DNA of 64,000 nt. Source: Clostridium putrefaciens (GTDB lineage: Bacteria > Bacillota > Clostridia > Clostridiales > Clostridiaceae). Below are positions 1-8,738 of this stretch, one piece after another (positions within the stretch are counted from its first letter, which is position 1; every line of letters starts with the position of its first letter). The stretch is taken from the NCBI RefSeq assembly GCF_900461105.1, contig NZ_UFWZ01000001.1, positions 1,984,001 to 2,048,000 on the forward strand, given 5' to 3'. The position numbers and the translations under genes were made by a program. The notes beneath the pieces were generated by a model. The model saw nothing but the letters and a program-made list of their open reading frames with translations, did not search any database and was not told where the DNA came from.

Positions 1-651
1 TATTATTGACTTCTTTAGCCCCTCTTCACCTAAATCTTTTTCTATAAAATCTAAAACTTCTCTACCTCTTTCTCCGATAAGTGCAATAACATTTACATCT
101 GCTTTTGCATATTTTGATATCATACCAAGTGTAGTGCTTTTCCCTACCCCAGAACCTGCAAATATACCTATCCTTTGTCCCTCACCACATGTTAAGAATC
201 CATCTATAGCTCTTATACCTGTAGGCAGAACACTTTTTATTCGTCTTCTTTTTAAAGGATCTGGTGGTTCTCTATCCAAGGCATATAATTCACCCTTTTG
301 AATTTTCTCCCCTTCTAAGGGTCTTCCAAGACCATCTAATACTTTCCCAAATAAATCATCACTACACTCTACACTTAAGGGTTTGCCTTCTGGAACTACT
401 TTACATCCAGGAGAAATGCCTATAAGTTCCCCTAAAGGCATGAGAATAACATCATCATCTTTGAATCCAACGGTTTCACAAATGATAGGCATATTTTTTT
501 CATTATATATGGTACACAGTTCTCCAACAAAAGCCTTTATACCCTCTACTTCTACAGTTAACCCTATAACCTTTTTAACTTTTCCTTCTATATAATGTGT
601 GTTGCATTGTTTAACTCTTTTTATTATCTCATTAAAATCTATCTGAAGCAT
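1..651 (-). CDS. fliI: Flagellum-specific ATPase FliI, N-terminal part (cut by window edge)
   Basis: The reading frame starts at an ATG at 651 and runs off the left edge without a stop, so only the first 217 residues are visible. FliI is the cytoplasmic hexameric ATPase of the flagellar type III export apparatus and works with FliH. A Walker A loop (GSGVGKST, lysine about residue 171) follows a beta-barrel N-terminal domain, with the FGKVLDGLGRPL stretch typical of F1/FliI ATPases before it. It lies 25 bp after fliH at the end of the flgB-fliI basal-body operon. FliI identity rests on this context plus the P-loop; the C-terminal half cannot be checked here. Confidence 0.93.
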   Translation of the reverse strand, partial: MLQIDFNEIIKRVKQCNTHYIEGKVKKVIGLTVEVEGIKAFVGELCTIYNEKNMPIICETVGFKDDDVILMPLGELIGISPGCKVVPEGKPLSVECSDDLFGKVLDGLGRPLEGEKIQKGELYALDREPPDPLKRRRIKSVLPTGIRAIDGFLTCGEGQRIGIFAGSGVGKSTTLGMISKYAKADVNVIALIGERGREVLDFIEKDLGEEGLKKSII

Positions 652-675
652 ATTATCTCCCTTATCTTATAGTAA

Positions 676-1410
676 TTAATAAAGCTCCTTTTTAATATTT
701 TCAAGACCTGTATCTATCCCTACTGTAATAGTTCCATTATCCTTTTCTATAACTGCATTTCCATCTCCAAGTGAGTTATCTTTTATAACAAATATATCTC
801 CCTGCAATGCGAATTCATTTTTCCATTTTAGAACAACTTCTTTTATATGTTCTGAATGACACTCTCCACATCTTATTATAAATACCTTATTGTTTCTATG
901 TTCTTTCAATGCCTCCAATATTGTACTATCTATACCGTCTTCTTTAGATACTTCTTTTTTTAATATGCTTTTAGCTATCTCATAAGATAAATTTATAATT
1001 TCATCTTTTTTTAACTGAAGATAATTTTCAAAATCTTCTCTAGCATTTTTAAGAATATAGTTGGCTTTAGACCTACTCTCGTCTAATAAGGATTCAGCTT
1101 CTTTCAAAGCCTTTTCCATATGCACTTCATAAGAATCACTATATCCTTTTTCATAGCCGTTTTTGTACCCATCTTCATAAGCATCTTTTTTTATAACAAC
1201 AGCATCCTCATTAGCTATTTTTAGTATCATATCCTTTTGTTTCTGCGAATTATCTATAATAGACTTCCCTATATTCTCATAGCTATCTAGGACTCTATCT
1301 TCTTTTTCAATAGACAAAAAGCTTTCTTCACTTTTTTTATAGTAGCAAGTATCTATTAGTCTTTCGCCTTCTATTTCTAAACTTTTAATAACATTATAAT
1401 ACGATGGCAT
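676..1410 (-). CDS. fliH: Flagellar assembly protein FliH
   Basis: FliH is the dimeric regulator of the FliI ATPase and carries substrates to the export gate. The roughly 244-residue product is highly charged. A long Glu/Lys-rich coiled-coil middle contains the short Gly repeat DGYKNGYEKGYSDSY, typical of the FliH GxxxG region, and the C-terminal domain is the FliI-binding E-subunit-like fold. I prefer the ATG at 1410 (MPSYYNV) to the GTG three codons upstream because AGAGGTGGGG gives it a proper ribosome site. With that start the gene overlaps the end of fliG by 17 bp, which suggests translational coupling. Sequence conservation in this family is low, so the name leans partly on position between fliG and fliI. 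Confidence 0.85.
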   Translation of the reverse strand: MPSYYNVIKSLEIEGERLIDTCYYKKSEESFLSIEKEDRVLDSYENIGKSIIDNSQKQKDMILKIANEDAVVIKKDAYEDGYKNGYEKGYSDSYEVHMEKALKEAESLLDESRSKANYILKNAREDFENYLQLKKDEIINLSYEIAKSILKKEVSKEDGIDSTILEALKEHRNNKVFIIRCGECHSEHIKEVVLKWKNEFALQGDIFVIKDNSLGDGNAVIEKDNGTITVGIDTGLENIKKELY

Positions 1411-2410
1411 CTTCCCCACCTCTTGCTATAACTATTTCTCCTGATTCATCTAGTCTTCTTATTATTGCAACAATCTTTTGTTGAGACTTCTCAACATCCA
1501 TAATTCTTACCGGTCCTAAGAACTCCATATCCTCTTTAAGAGAAGCTGATGCTCTTTTAGACTGATTTTCAAATATACAATTTGCTACTTCCTCAGAACA
1601 TCCTTTAAGTGCTAAAGATAACTCTTTTACGTCTATTTCTCTTAAGACTCTTTGTATAGCTAAATTTCCTAGTGATATAATATCCTCAAATACAAACATA
1701 GAATCTTTAACCTTTTCTGCAAGTTCTGGATCTTCTCGTTCTAAATCTTCTGTAATATTTTTCTCTGTAGTCCTATCTACTCGATTTAAGATATCTACAA
1801 GTGTTGGAACTCCACCTATTATTGTTACATCGCTTCTTACTACAGAAGATAATTTACTATCTAACACCTTTTCTATTTCCCTTATAACCATTGGCGATGT
1901 GTTACTCATTGTAGCTATTCTGTACGCTACCACTGCTTGTACATCTTCTGGTAGTGACGATAAAAGTTGTCCTGCCTTATCAGGTTGAAGATAGCAAAGT
2001 ATTAATGCTATAGTTTGTGGATGCTCATTTGATATTACATTCATAAGTTGATTAGCATCTGCCTTTCTAGCAATTGAAAAAGGTCTATATTGTTGTGTAT
2101 CCTCTGTTACTTTATCTAGTATTTCTTTAGTTCTTTGAGGTCCAAATGCTCTGCCCAAAAGATTCTTAGCATATTCTAATCCACCCTCTACTAAATAATC
2201 CCTTGCCCTATTCATCTCTATAAACTCCTGAAGTATCCCCTGTCTTTGAGACTGCTTTAACGTAGTTATATTAGCTATCTCATAAGTTATTTTTCTTATC
2301 TCTTCTTCTGGCAATCTCTTTATTATACCAGCAGACGCTTCCGGTCCTAAAGTAATGAAAAGTATAGCTGCCTTTTGTACACCTGAAAGTTTATCATTAT
2401 CTTTTGGCAC
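1394..2410 (-). CDS. fliG: Flagellar motor switch protein FliG
   Basis: FliG is the rotor protein that links the MS ring (FliF) to the C ring and receives torque from the stator. The 338 residues match the usual length. The N-terminal domain begins SGVQKAAILFITLG, the middle domain carries EHPQTIALIL (the EHPQR-like motif that contacts FliM), and the C-terminal domain holds the charged torque helix around REIDVKELSLALKG. Translation starts at a GTG at 2410, with AGAGGTGAT as ribosome site; that site overlaps the fliF stop codon, which couples the two genes. Confidence 0.97.
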   Translation of the reverse strand: MPKDNDKLSGVQKAAILFITLGPEASAGIIKRLPEEEIRKITYEIANITTLKQSQRQGILQEFIEMNRARDYLVEGGLEYAKNLLGRAFGPQRTKEILDKVTEDTQQYRPFSIARKADANQLMNVISNEHPQTIALILCYLQPDKAGQLLSSLPEDVQAVVAYRIATMSNTSPMVIREIEKVLDSKLSSVVRSDVTIIGGVPTLVDILNRVDRTTEKNITEDLEREDPELAEKVKDSMFVFEDIISLGNLAIQRVLREIDVKELSLALKGCSEEVANCIFENQSKRASASLKEDMEFLGPVRIMDVEKSQQKIVAIIRRLDESGEIVIARGGEDAIVL

Positions 2411-2415
2411 TTATA

Positions 2416-3978
2416 TCACCTCTCATCCTCTGCAATCCACGATTTAACTATATCAATAACTTGATTAGGTTTTTCGCTAGCGTATTTTTTAATTTCTTTT
2501 TCTATGTGGTTACTTTCAGTGTTTACTTCAAATTCTATAGGTTCAAATTCAACTTTTTCCTTAGGGTTTATTTCACTATTCATATCTAGTTGCAATTCAG
2601 ATAAATTATCATCTAATTTATCTTCTTTGAGTTTCTTTAGAATTATTATTATAATTATAATAGCCAATAGTACCCCTAAAATTATCCCAATAATCTTATA
2701 TAGTTTATATTTATTTTCTTTTTCAACTTGTTTCTCCATATCTTCAGCTTGTTTTCTTGTATTATCTTTTACAGTAGAATCGAATGTCATTCCTACAACA
2801 CTTATTTCATCTCCTCTATCTGCTTTGTAACCAATAGCATTAGATACTAAATTTCGAATATTTTCCTCAGTTACTCCATCCAAGTTTCCATCAACCACAA
2901 CTGACGCTGTAATTCTTTTCACTTCACCAGGTGCAGATATTAACTTAGTTTCTGTTTTCCCCACTTCGTAATTAGTACTTAACTCTTCCCTTGAACTTGT
3001 AGTATTAGCATTATTATTATTATTTGCAATGGTATTATTCATATTATTATCTATTGGACTTTGTGTGATTTTTCCTCCGCCCCCTGTATTTGTTTCCTTT
3101 GAAGAGGACTCACTTATAGTCACTTTATTAGGATCTACAACAATTTTACTTTCTTCAACCGAATTAAAATCTAAATCTGAATTAATTTTAACTTTAACTC
3201 TATCACGGCCCATAACAGTTTCTAACATATCTAGAACTGTAGTTTCAAGCTTTGATTCATAATCAATTTCAGCTTTTCTATGCTTATCTAAAGATGCTAT
3301 AGAAATGGAACTTTCATCAAATATTTCTTTAGACAATAAATTCATTTTATCATCTATCACTTCTATATTTTCCTTAGGGATACTTTGAGAAGATCCTGAA
3401 ATTAATGATATTATAGACCTTACTTGATCTACCTCTAACTTTTCGCCTTGTTTAAGTTGAACATATACAGCTGCTTTTCCTGGCTTAGATTCCTTTACGA
3501 ACGCTGAATCTTTAGCTGGTGTCAAATGAACCCTCGCATTTTGAATTTGTGGAAAGCTTTTTATAGTTTTTTCCACTTCCCCTTGTAGCATCCTTTGTTT
3601 CTTAACTCCAAACTCTTCATCAGTCATTCCAAATGAATTTCCATCATCTAAAAGTTCATATCCTTTACTACCATTTGAAATTGATGTAGCAAGTTCTAAT
3701 CTGAGTCCATCTACCGTTTCTTTTGGCACATAAATAGAGTTTCCTTTTACTTCTGTTTTAACTTTCTTTTCTTTAAGCTTTTCTGTGACTACTTTTGCAT
3801 CTATTGGATCTAAATTTGAAAATAACACGCCATATTTATTAGATCTCACATATATACCTAAGAATATGATAGCACCCACGAAAGCTACTAAAGATATTCC
3901 TAAGGCAATCTTAGTGCCAAGTTTCATGCTTTTAAGCTTATCTTGTAAATTTTTAAAGCTATCTTTAAGCTTTTCCAT
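2416..3978 (-). CDS. fliF: Flagellar MS-ring protein FliF
   Basis: FliF polymerises in the cytoplasmic membrane to form the MS ring, the base on which rotor and export apparatus assemble. Two membrane segments are visible: one near the N-terminus (IALGISLVAFVGAIIFLGIY) and one about 70 residues from the C-terminus (IIGIILGVLLAIIIIIIIL). Between them lies the periplasmic YscJ-like region plus a low-complexity Asn-rich insert near residue 320. The extreme C-terminus (IVKSWIAEDER) is the FliG-binding tail. The ATG at 3978 is preferred to the GTG nine bases upstream because GAGGAG is correctly spaced for it. About 520 residues, normal for the family. Confidence 0.96.
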   Translation of the reverse strand: MEKLKDSFKNLQDKLKSMKLGTKIALGISLVAFVGAIIFLGIYVRSNKYGVLFSNLDPIDAKVVTEKLKEKKVKTEVKGNSIYVPKETVDGLRLELATSISNGSKGYELLDDGNSFGMTDEEFGVKKQRMLQGEVEKTIKSFPQIQNARVHLTPAKDSAFVKESKPGKAAVYVQLKQGEKLEVDQVRSIISLISGSSQSIPKENIEVIDDKMNLLSKEIFDESSISIASLDKHRKAEIDYESKLETTVLDMLETVMGRDRVKVKINSDLDFNSVEESKIVVDPNKVTISESSSKETNTGGGGKITQSPIDNNMNNTIANNNNNANTTSSREELSTNYEVGKTETKLISAPGEVKRITASVVVDGNLDGVTEENIRNLVSNAIGYKADRGDEISVVGMTFDSTVKDNTRKQAEDMEKQVEKENKYKLYKIIGIILGVLLAIIIIIIILKKLKEDKLDDNLSELQLDMNSEINPKEKVEFEPIEFEVNTESNHIEKEIKKYASEKPNQVIDIVKSWIAEDER

Positions 3979-3997
3979 TGCTCGCACTCCTCACTAA

Positions 3998-4291
3998 CTA
4001 TAATTGCATTCTATTTAATTCTTGATAGGCCTCTAGAAGTTTATTTCTAACTTGTACTGCCATCTGCAAGGATAACTTAGCCTCCTCTGTAGCTAACATA
4101 ACTTTATGCACTTCAATTTTATCACCTTTTATAAGACTTTCTGTATTAAGATCTGCAGTAACTTGCTTATTATTTACCTCATTTATACCTTTTTTCAAAA
4201 TTTCAAAAAAATTCTGCTGTTTTTCTTCTTTTTTATTAACCTTCATATTTTCAAAGATTGCACTATCTGGAACAAAACCATTAATCTTCAT
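3998..4291 (-). CDS. fliE: Flagellar hook-basal body complex protein FliE
   Basis: FliE is a small export substrate that joins the MS ring to the proximal rod. The 97-residue product ends in the conserved FliE helix (LQMAVQVRNKLLEAYQELNRMQL), where the VRNK-x-LEAYQEL pattern is diagnostic. It follows flgC by 11 bp and precedes fliF by about 20 bp, the standard Firmicute flgB-flgC-fliE-fliF order. No signal peptide is seen, as expected for a type III substrate. Confidence 0.94.
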   Translation of the reverse strand: MKINGFVPDSAIFENMKVNKKEEKQQNFFEILKKGINEVNNKQVTADLNTESLIKGDKIEVHKVMLATEEAKLSLQMAVQVRNKLLEAYQELNRMQL

Positions 4292-4302
4292 AATAACTCC
4301 TC

Positions 4303-4731
4303 CTATCTACCAATTTCTAATGCTTTAGAGTACATACTTTTCATAGCATTTAATGTGTCTACATTAGCCTCATAAGAACGCGATGCTGCTATAACATCTG
4401 CCATTTCATTTAATATATTAACATTTGGCATAAGCACATAACCGTCTTTATCTGCATCTGGATGGCTTGGTTCATAAACTCGTCTCAAAGGACTTTCATC
4501 TTCCACTATCTCAACAGTTTTTACACCCATAAGATTTTCTCCACATTTTTCACTTTTCCCTAAACCCTTTTCTATATTACTTTGAAATATAGCTATCTTT
4601 CTAACATATGGTTTTCCATTTTCTCCTCTTGTAGTTTTTGCATTTGCAATATTAGAAGAAATTGTATCCATTCTAAGCCTTTCAGCTGAAAGTCCACTAG
4701 CGCTTATTCTCATAGCTCCAAAACTACTCAT
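4303..4731 (-). CDS. flgC: Flagellar basal-body rod protein FlgC
   Basis: FlgC is a proximal rod subunit. The N-terminus carries the rod/hook family signature [20 protein letters not shown], and the C-terminus has the matching helix ([20 protein letters not shown]) that packs with it in the axial structure. At 142 residues the length is typical. The gene directly follows flgB with a 2-bp gap, so the two are surely cotranscribed and probably translationally coupled. Confidence 0.96.
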   Translation of the reverse strand: MSSFGAMRISASGLSAERLRMDTISSNIANAKTTRGENGKPYVRKIAIFQSNIEKGLGKSEKCGENLMGVKTVEIVEDESPLRRVYEPSHPDADKDGYVLMPNVNILNEMADVIAASRSYEANVDTLNAMKSMYSKALEIGR

Positions 4732-4733
4732 AA

Positions 4734-5138
4734 TTATCTTCCACCTCCATTTATAACATATCTTAAATTAGATAGTTTGCTATTTGCTTGCGTAACTAGA
4801 GTATTGTACATTAGTGTGTTAGCGGCTTGATTAACCTTTTCGCTCTCAATATCCACGTTATTACCATCTTCCCTCATACTGGAATCCTTATCCTGTACAA
4901 CTTTGATTTCACCAGCATTTTGACCTTTATGTATATGTTTAGCTTTTGTTGTCTTAAGTTTAAACTCATTAAAACTTCCATTCAAAGTTTCTTCAAAGCT
5001 TACCAGATACTTTTTGTATCCTCTTGTATTTAGATTAGCCATGTTATTAGCAATGGTTTTTCCTCGTATAGATGAAGCATCTAATGACTTTTTTATAATA
5101 TCATAAGATCTTTCTATTGGTATTAATGAACTCTTCAT
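4734..5138 (-). CDS. flgB: Flagellar basal-body rod protein FlgB
   Basis: FlgB is the most proximal rod subunit and the first gene of the basal-body operon (flgB-flgC-fliE-fliF-fliG-fliH-fliI). The product contains the rod signature [20 protein letters not shown], a little further from the N-terminus than in FlgC as usual for FlgB, and the C-terminal helix [20 protein letters not shown]. The ATG at 5138 is preferred over a TTG nine bases upstream because AAGGAG sits 9 bp before it. A sigma-A-like promoter is proposed upstream. Confidence 0.95.
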   Translation of the reverse strand: MKSSLIPIERSYDIIKKSLDASSIRGKTIANNMANLNTRGYKKYLVSFEETLNGSFNEFKLKTTKAKHIHKGQNAGEIKVVQDKDSSMREDGNNVDIESEKVNQAANTLMYNTLVTQANSKLSNLRYVINGGGR

Positions 5139-5251
5139 AAAATTCAACTCCTTATGCTCTTAATTATATTTATTTACAATATACAACATATTATATCAAA
5201 TCTATATATAAATTAATATATATATTTTATTATAATTCAAATTTCTATTAA

Positions 5252-5279
5252 AGTATACATTTACGCGTATATATTTCAA
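5252..5279 (-). promoter_or_regulatory. Putative sigma-A promoter of the flgB operon
   Basis: On the minus strand TTGAAA (5274-5279) and TATACT (5252-5257) are separated by 16 bp, each five of six to consensus. They lie about 115 bp before flgB and after the terminator that closes the flagellin D gene. The region is extremely AT-rich, so chance matches are possible. Confidence 0.5.
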
Positions 5280-5390
5280 CACTATTATTATACCTCTTTT
5301 TATTTAAGTCACACTTTGTTATATATTGTAGTTTAATGATGAAACGTAGTATTAAAACCATATGATATATGACTTAATATATATTAAAAT

Positions 5391-5430
5391 AAAATCTATA
5401 TAAGAGAGTTAACTCTCTTATATAGATTTT
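5391..5430 (-). terminator. Terminator after flagellin D (perfect 20-bp-arm palindrome)
   Basis: A perfect 40-nt palindrome, with 20-base arms meeting at GAGAGTTAACTCTC, lies about 85 bp beyond the flagellin D stop. On the minus strand it is followed by a T-rich run (TTTTATTTTAAT). It separates the flagellin island from the flgB operon. The rest of the 375-bp gap (5139-5513) holds the proposed flgB promoter and otherwise only AT-rich sequence. Confidence 0.8.
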
Positions 5431-5513
5431 CACAGTCAAAAATTAAAAGTTACTAGTCTAGTATAATGCAATATAATGTTAAGCTTACAATTAAACACTT
5501 AAGTTTTATTTTA

Positions 5514-6359
5514 TTACCTTATTCTTTCTAAAACCCTAAGAGCTTCTTGAGGAAGTTTATTACTTTGTGCAATCATTGCATTGCACGCTTCTACCAATAA
5601 ATTACTTTTTGTTAATTCCATCATCTCTTCTGCAATATCAACATCGCCTATACTACTATCTGCACTTTCAATAATTAAAGAATTTTCTCTTTGCATATAA
5701 TAAACAGACTCCATCCTATTTTCTAGGGCCCCGTATTTACTTCTTATAGATATAACCGCATCAAGAGAAGCATCTATTATATCTAAAGATTTATCTAAAT
5801 TTCCTAAGCTTACTATATCTATACTTCTTAAGTTATTTCCTTTTGTATCAGTTAAATTTGTTGTTGTTAGATTATTTATAGGTATATCTAAATATTCCCC
5901 TACATTAGCTCCTGCAGACATCTTTATAGTTGGAGGTTCACCAATACCTTTTCCTAAGAGTTTAATACCATTAAACTCTGTATTATTAGCTATAGAATCT
6001 ACGGAATTAAGCATTTGATCTATCTCTTTTTGCACACTTTCTCTATCCTCTTTGGTTTTTAATTCATCACAACTAACTGTAAGTTCTCTTATCCTATTTA
6101 AAGCTGTGATCACGTTTTCAAGCCCACCACCTGCAGATTGAAGCATACTTATACCGTCTTGCATGTTTTTTTGCGACATTTGCAACCCTCTTATTTGAAT
6201 TCTCAATTGTTCTCTTTGCGCCATACCAGCAGCATTATCCATGGTTCTTGTTATTTTATCTCCACTAGACACCCTTAACATAGATTTACCTTGCGCTGCT
6301 AAATTTTTAGTATAGGTTCTATAAGCATTTAAAGACATCATATTATGGTTAAGTCTCAT
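5514..6359 (-). CDS. Divergent flagellin (flagellin D)
   Basis: This 281-residue protein has the flagellin D0/D1 architecture: an N-terminal helix region (MRLNHNMMSLNAYRTYTKNL), the RELTV segment and a C-terminal D1/D0 region (GDVDIAEEMMELTKSNLL). It lacks a hypervariable outer domain. It is clearly diverged from the other flagellins here: the usual SGLRINRSGDDAAGL becomes SGDKITRTMDNAAGM, and the C-terminus is EALRVLERIR. It carries two cysteines (residues 97 and 259), unusual in flagellins. It follows the FliB-type methylase gene, has its own sigma-28-like promoter and ends at a strong terminator. It may be a minor or specialised filament subunit; being a flagellin is firm, its special role is inference. 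Confidence 0.9.
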   Translation of the reverse strand: MRLNHNMMSLNAYRTYTKNLAAQGKSMLRVSSGDKITRTMDNAAGMAQREQLRIQIRGLQMSQKNMQDGISMLQSAGGGLENVITALNRIRELTVSCDELKTKEDRESVQKEIDQMLNSVDSIANNTEFNGIKLLGKGIGEPPTIKMSAGANVGEYLDIPINNLTTTNLTDTKGNNLRSIDIVSLGNLDKSLDIIDASLDAVISIRSKYGALENRMESVYYMQRENSLIIESADSSIGDVDIAEEMMELTKSNLLVEACNAMIAQSNKLPQEALRVLERIR

Positions 6360-6399
6360 ATAATCAACTCCATTTTTGTTTTAATTAGTATCTTCTATT

Positions 6400-6426
6400 A
6401 TATCGTCAATTTATAATAAAACTTTA
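6400..6426 (-). promoter_or_regulatory. Sigma-28-type promoter of flagellin D
   Basis: On the minus strand TAAA (6423-6426), 15 bp, then GACGATAT (6400-6407). The Bacillus sigma-D consensus is TAAA-N15-GCCGATAT, so the -10 element matches at seven of eight positions. It lies about 40 bp before the start codon. The leader contains a single GGAG ribosome site and no CsrA-type hairpin. Confidence 0.82.
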
Positions 6427-6429
6427 TCC

Positions 6430-7653
6430 TTAATTTTTTAATAGTGCACACATATAGGCTAATGTTATGTACGATTCTGTACCATTCTTTTCAAGTGCTT
6501 TTAAAAGTTCGTTCATAAAGTCATCATTATGATCCATTTCTCTTGTAAAAGCATATATAGTATCTATTATTATTTCATCATCTATATATCCGTAATAAAG
6601 AAATAACCCGGATAAATATAACTTTATCATAGAATAATGTATTACAATATTACAATATTTTTTAAATATATCATTACTATTTAAATTAAAGGGATTTGAA
6701 TATACATAATGCACAAGATAATTTTCAATTACATAGCTTTTTTCTTTTAGATACTCAATAAATCCATTACATCCCTTAATGTAATTAGCCACATTTCTCT
6801 CCTCTTCCCCTTCTTTGTAATCTATCCCTTCTAAAAACTTATCATATATATCTTTAAGCGGTCCTTTAGTTACGTATCTTACCTTTGCAATAATATTCAA
6901 AATTTCCAGTTGGACATTATACTTTACGGGTATTTCTTTAAAGTAAGGCTTAAAGTTTAAATCCATCATATCATTTCTGCTTGTTTCTATTATAGTTTCA
7001 AGCGTAGAATAATCATTACTCTTAATGACTTTATCCAACTTTCCATAGGTAAGTCCTAATATGAGCAGTCTTTCCCATAATTCATAATCCCTATTTTGTA
7101 TAACTTCAATGGTAAATATTCTTAAAGTCCAGAAATAATTATTTAAGTCTTTTTCATCCTTTATTTCATTATAGATAATGTTAACGGGGTTATCTGTATT
7201 GATCACCTCTTCTGACTCATAAAATTCTAGTTTTTTTTCATCAAACAATAAAAGCCTTGCTACTTCAGGACAAGATAAAGCAGTGGAAAATTCTCTTACA
7301 CCCCCTACCTTATTCATAATTCTTGGGTAAGTAGTGCAAGTATAAGAAAGATAATCTTCCCCAAGACTCGAATATATAGAACATAATCCATCCTGTTTTA
7401 CAAATGGGCACTTCCCATTTTTATCATTTTTAATGATAGCATAATCATATTTGTGTTTAGAGTTTTTATTTATTTCCACACCACTTTTTACATATTTTAA
7501 GAGAGCTTTATCTTTTATGCCTCTATATTTTTTATAGGTATTTTTATCTATGTTTATACTCCAACCATGACAACAGTTATCCCTGCATTCACTACCTATA
7601 CACTTAAATTTATCATATTTATCATGTTTTAACGTTATACAACTTTTATACAC
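6430..7653 (-). CDS. fliB: Flagellin lysine-N-methylase FliB family
   Basis: The 407-residue protein begins with a cysteine cluster (KCIGSECRDNCCHGW), followed by KCPFVKQDGLCSIY and YTCTTYPRI. This arrangement is characteristic of the FliB/YkgJ-type family, whose Salmonella member methylates flagellin lysines. No known SAM-binding motif is obvious, as for FliB itself; the cysteines probably hold a metal centre. It sits between flagellin C and flagellin D, which fits flagellin as substrate. It is separated from flagellin C by a strong terminator. The methylase activity is inferred from the family and the neighbours. Confidence 0.82.
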   Translation of the reverse strand: MYKSCITLKHDKYDKFKCIGSECRDNCCHGWSINIDKNTYKKYRGIKDKALLKYVKSGVEINKNSKHKYDYAIIKNDKNGKCPFVKQDGLCSIYSSLGEDYLSYTCTTYPRIMNKVGGVREFSTALSCPEVARLLLFDEKKLEFYESEEVINTDNPVNIIYNEIKDEKDLNNYFWTLRIFTIEVIQNRDYELWERLLILGLTYGKLDKVIKSNDYSTLETIIETSRNDMMDLNFKPYFKEIPVKYNVQLEILNIIAKVRYVTKGPLKDIYDKFLEGIDYKEGEEERNVANYIKGCNGFIEYLKEKSYVIENYLVHYVYSNPFNLNSNDIFKKYCNIVIHYSMIKLYLSGLFLYYGYIDDEIIIDTIYAFTREMDHNDDFMNELLKALEKNGTESYITLAYMCALLKN

Positions 7654-7726
7654 TATTTATTCTCCTTTTAAATTAAATACATATTTTACTGATAATTTAT
7701 AATCCTCACATATATCATAATATCTT

Positions 7727-7760
7727 AAAAAACTCCTAAGTAATTACTTAGGAGTTTTTT
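7727..7760 (-). terminator. Terminator after flagellin C
   Basis: A perfect palindrome of two 17-base arms, built around ACTCCTAAGTAATTACTTAG, with terminal A and T runs on either side. It starts 14 bp past the flagellin C stop and should work in both directions. Confidence 0.9.
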
Positions 7761-7773
7761 AACTAAAATTTTA

Positions 7774-8613
7774 TTATCTTAATAATTGAAGAACTCCTTG
7801 TGGAGCTTGGTTAGCTTGTGCAAGCATTGCTTGTGCAGCTTGTTGTAATATATTATTCTTTGAGAAGTTCATCATTTCTTTTGCCATGTCTACATCTCTA
7901 ACTCTTGATTCTGCTGCTTGTAAGTTTTCTGATGAATTACCAAGGTTAGCTATAGTATGTTCTAATCTATTTTGGTAAGCTCCAAGTAATGATCTACCTG
8001 TTGATACCTCTTTTAAATTATTATTTACTACTTCAATAAATTCTGTTGCTTTTGCATGATCTTCAACTGAAGCTGCTTTATCGTTTAGTGCTTCTACTAT
8101 CTCAGTTAAGTTTATACCCTTAGTAACAAATTGAAGTTCCATCTTTTGCCCTTTATTTGCTCCTACTTGTATGTTTAACTTTCCAGCATCTCCTGCTGTT
8201 CCATCTAATAAGTTTAGTTCATTAAATTGTGTGTTTTCTTTTATTCTTACTAGTTCTAGTCCTAATTGTGCTATTTCTTGTCCTAAAGAATCTCTATCAA
8301 CTTTTACGTTAGTATCATTAGCAGATTGAACCGCTAATTCTCTCATTCTTTGAACTATAGAGTGAACTTCGTTTAGCGCTCCCTCTGCTGTTTGGATCAT
8401 TGATATTCCATCTTGAGAGTTTCTTGAAGCTTGATCTAATCCTCTAATTTGTGCTCTCATTTTTTCTGATATGGATAAACCTGCTGCGTCATCTCCTGAT
8501 CTATTTATTCTTAACCCTGATGAAAGCTTTTCCATTGACTTACCAGCACTTGCAGTGTTTATACTCATTTGTCTGTGTGCGTTCATAGCATTTAAATTGT
8601 GATTAATTATCAT
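7774..8613 (-). CDS. hag: Flagellin (copy C), nearly identical to copy A
   Basis: A short, 279-residue flagellin with complete D0/D1 regions (SGLRINRSGDDAAGLSISEK at the N-terminal side; ESRVRDVDMAKEMMNFSK and QANQAPQGVLQLLR at the C-terminus) and no outer variable domain, like Bacillus Hag. It contains no cysteine. It differs from flagellin A (13919-14758) at two residues (Ala12/Ser and an Asn/Asp near residue 255); promoter and leader are also conserved. The leader carries a sigma-28-like promoter and a CsrA-type hairpin before an AAGGAGGA ribosome site. It is probably one of the two major filament subunits. Confidence 0.97.
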   Translation of the reverse strand: MIINHNLNAMNAHRQMSINTASAGKSMEKLSSGLRINRSGDDAAGLSISEKMRAQIRGLDQASRNSQDGISMIQTAEGALNEVHSIVQRMRELAVQSANDTNVKVDRDSLGQEIAQLGLELVRIKENTQFNELNLLDGTAGDAGKLNIQVGANKGQKMELQFVTKGINLTEIVEALNDKAASVEDHAKATEFIEVVNNNLKEVSTGRSLLGAYQNRLEHTIANLGNSSENLQAAESRVRDVDMAKEMMNFSKNNILQQAAQAMLAQANQAPQGVLQLLR

Positions 8614-8620
8614 AATATAT

Positions 8621-8657
8621 TCCTCCTTGATATTTTGTTTTTAGACATCCTTGTCCA
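8621..8657 (-). promoter_or_regulatory. Proposed CsrA-binding leader of flagellin C
   Basis: On the minus strand the leader contains GGACAAGGATGT (8645-8656). This matches the selected CsrA consensus RUACARGGAUGU at 11 of 12 positions and forms a GACA/TGTC hairpin with the GGA exposed. A second GGA lies in the ribosome site (8621-8628), about 20 nt downstream. Two-site binding with one site on the Shine-Dalgarno is the known mode of CsrA repression of hag in Bacillus. Confidence 0.75.
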
Positions 8658-8711
8658 TTTTATAATAAAGTCTAATTAGACTTATTAACTTTATATCTTT
8701 ATCTACTTTAT

Positions 8712-8738
8712 ATATCGTACATTTATGAATATACTTTA
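8712..8738 (-). promoter_or_regulatory. Sigma-28-type promoter of flagellin C
   Basis: TAAA (8735-8738), 15 bp, then TACGATAT (8712-8719) on the minus strand, six of eight at the -10 element. The same sequence precedes flagellin A. The transcript would include a 16-bp palindrome (AAGTCTAATTAGACTT) and then the CsrA-type hairpin. Confidence 0.8.
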
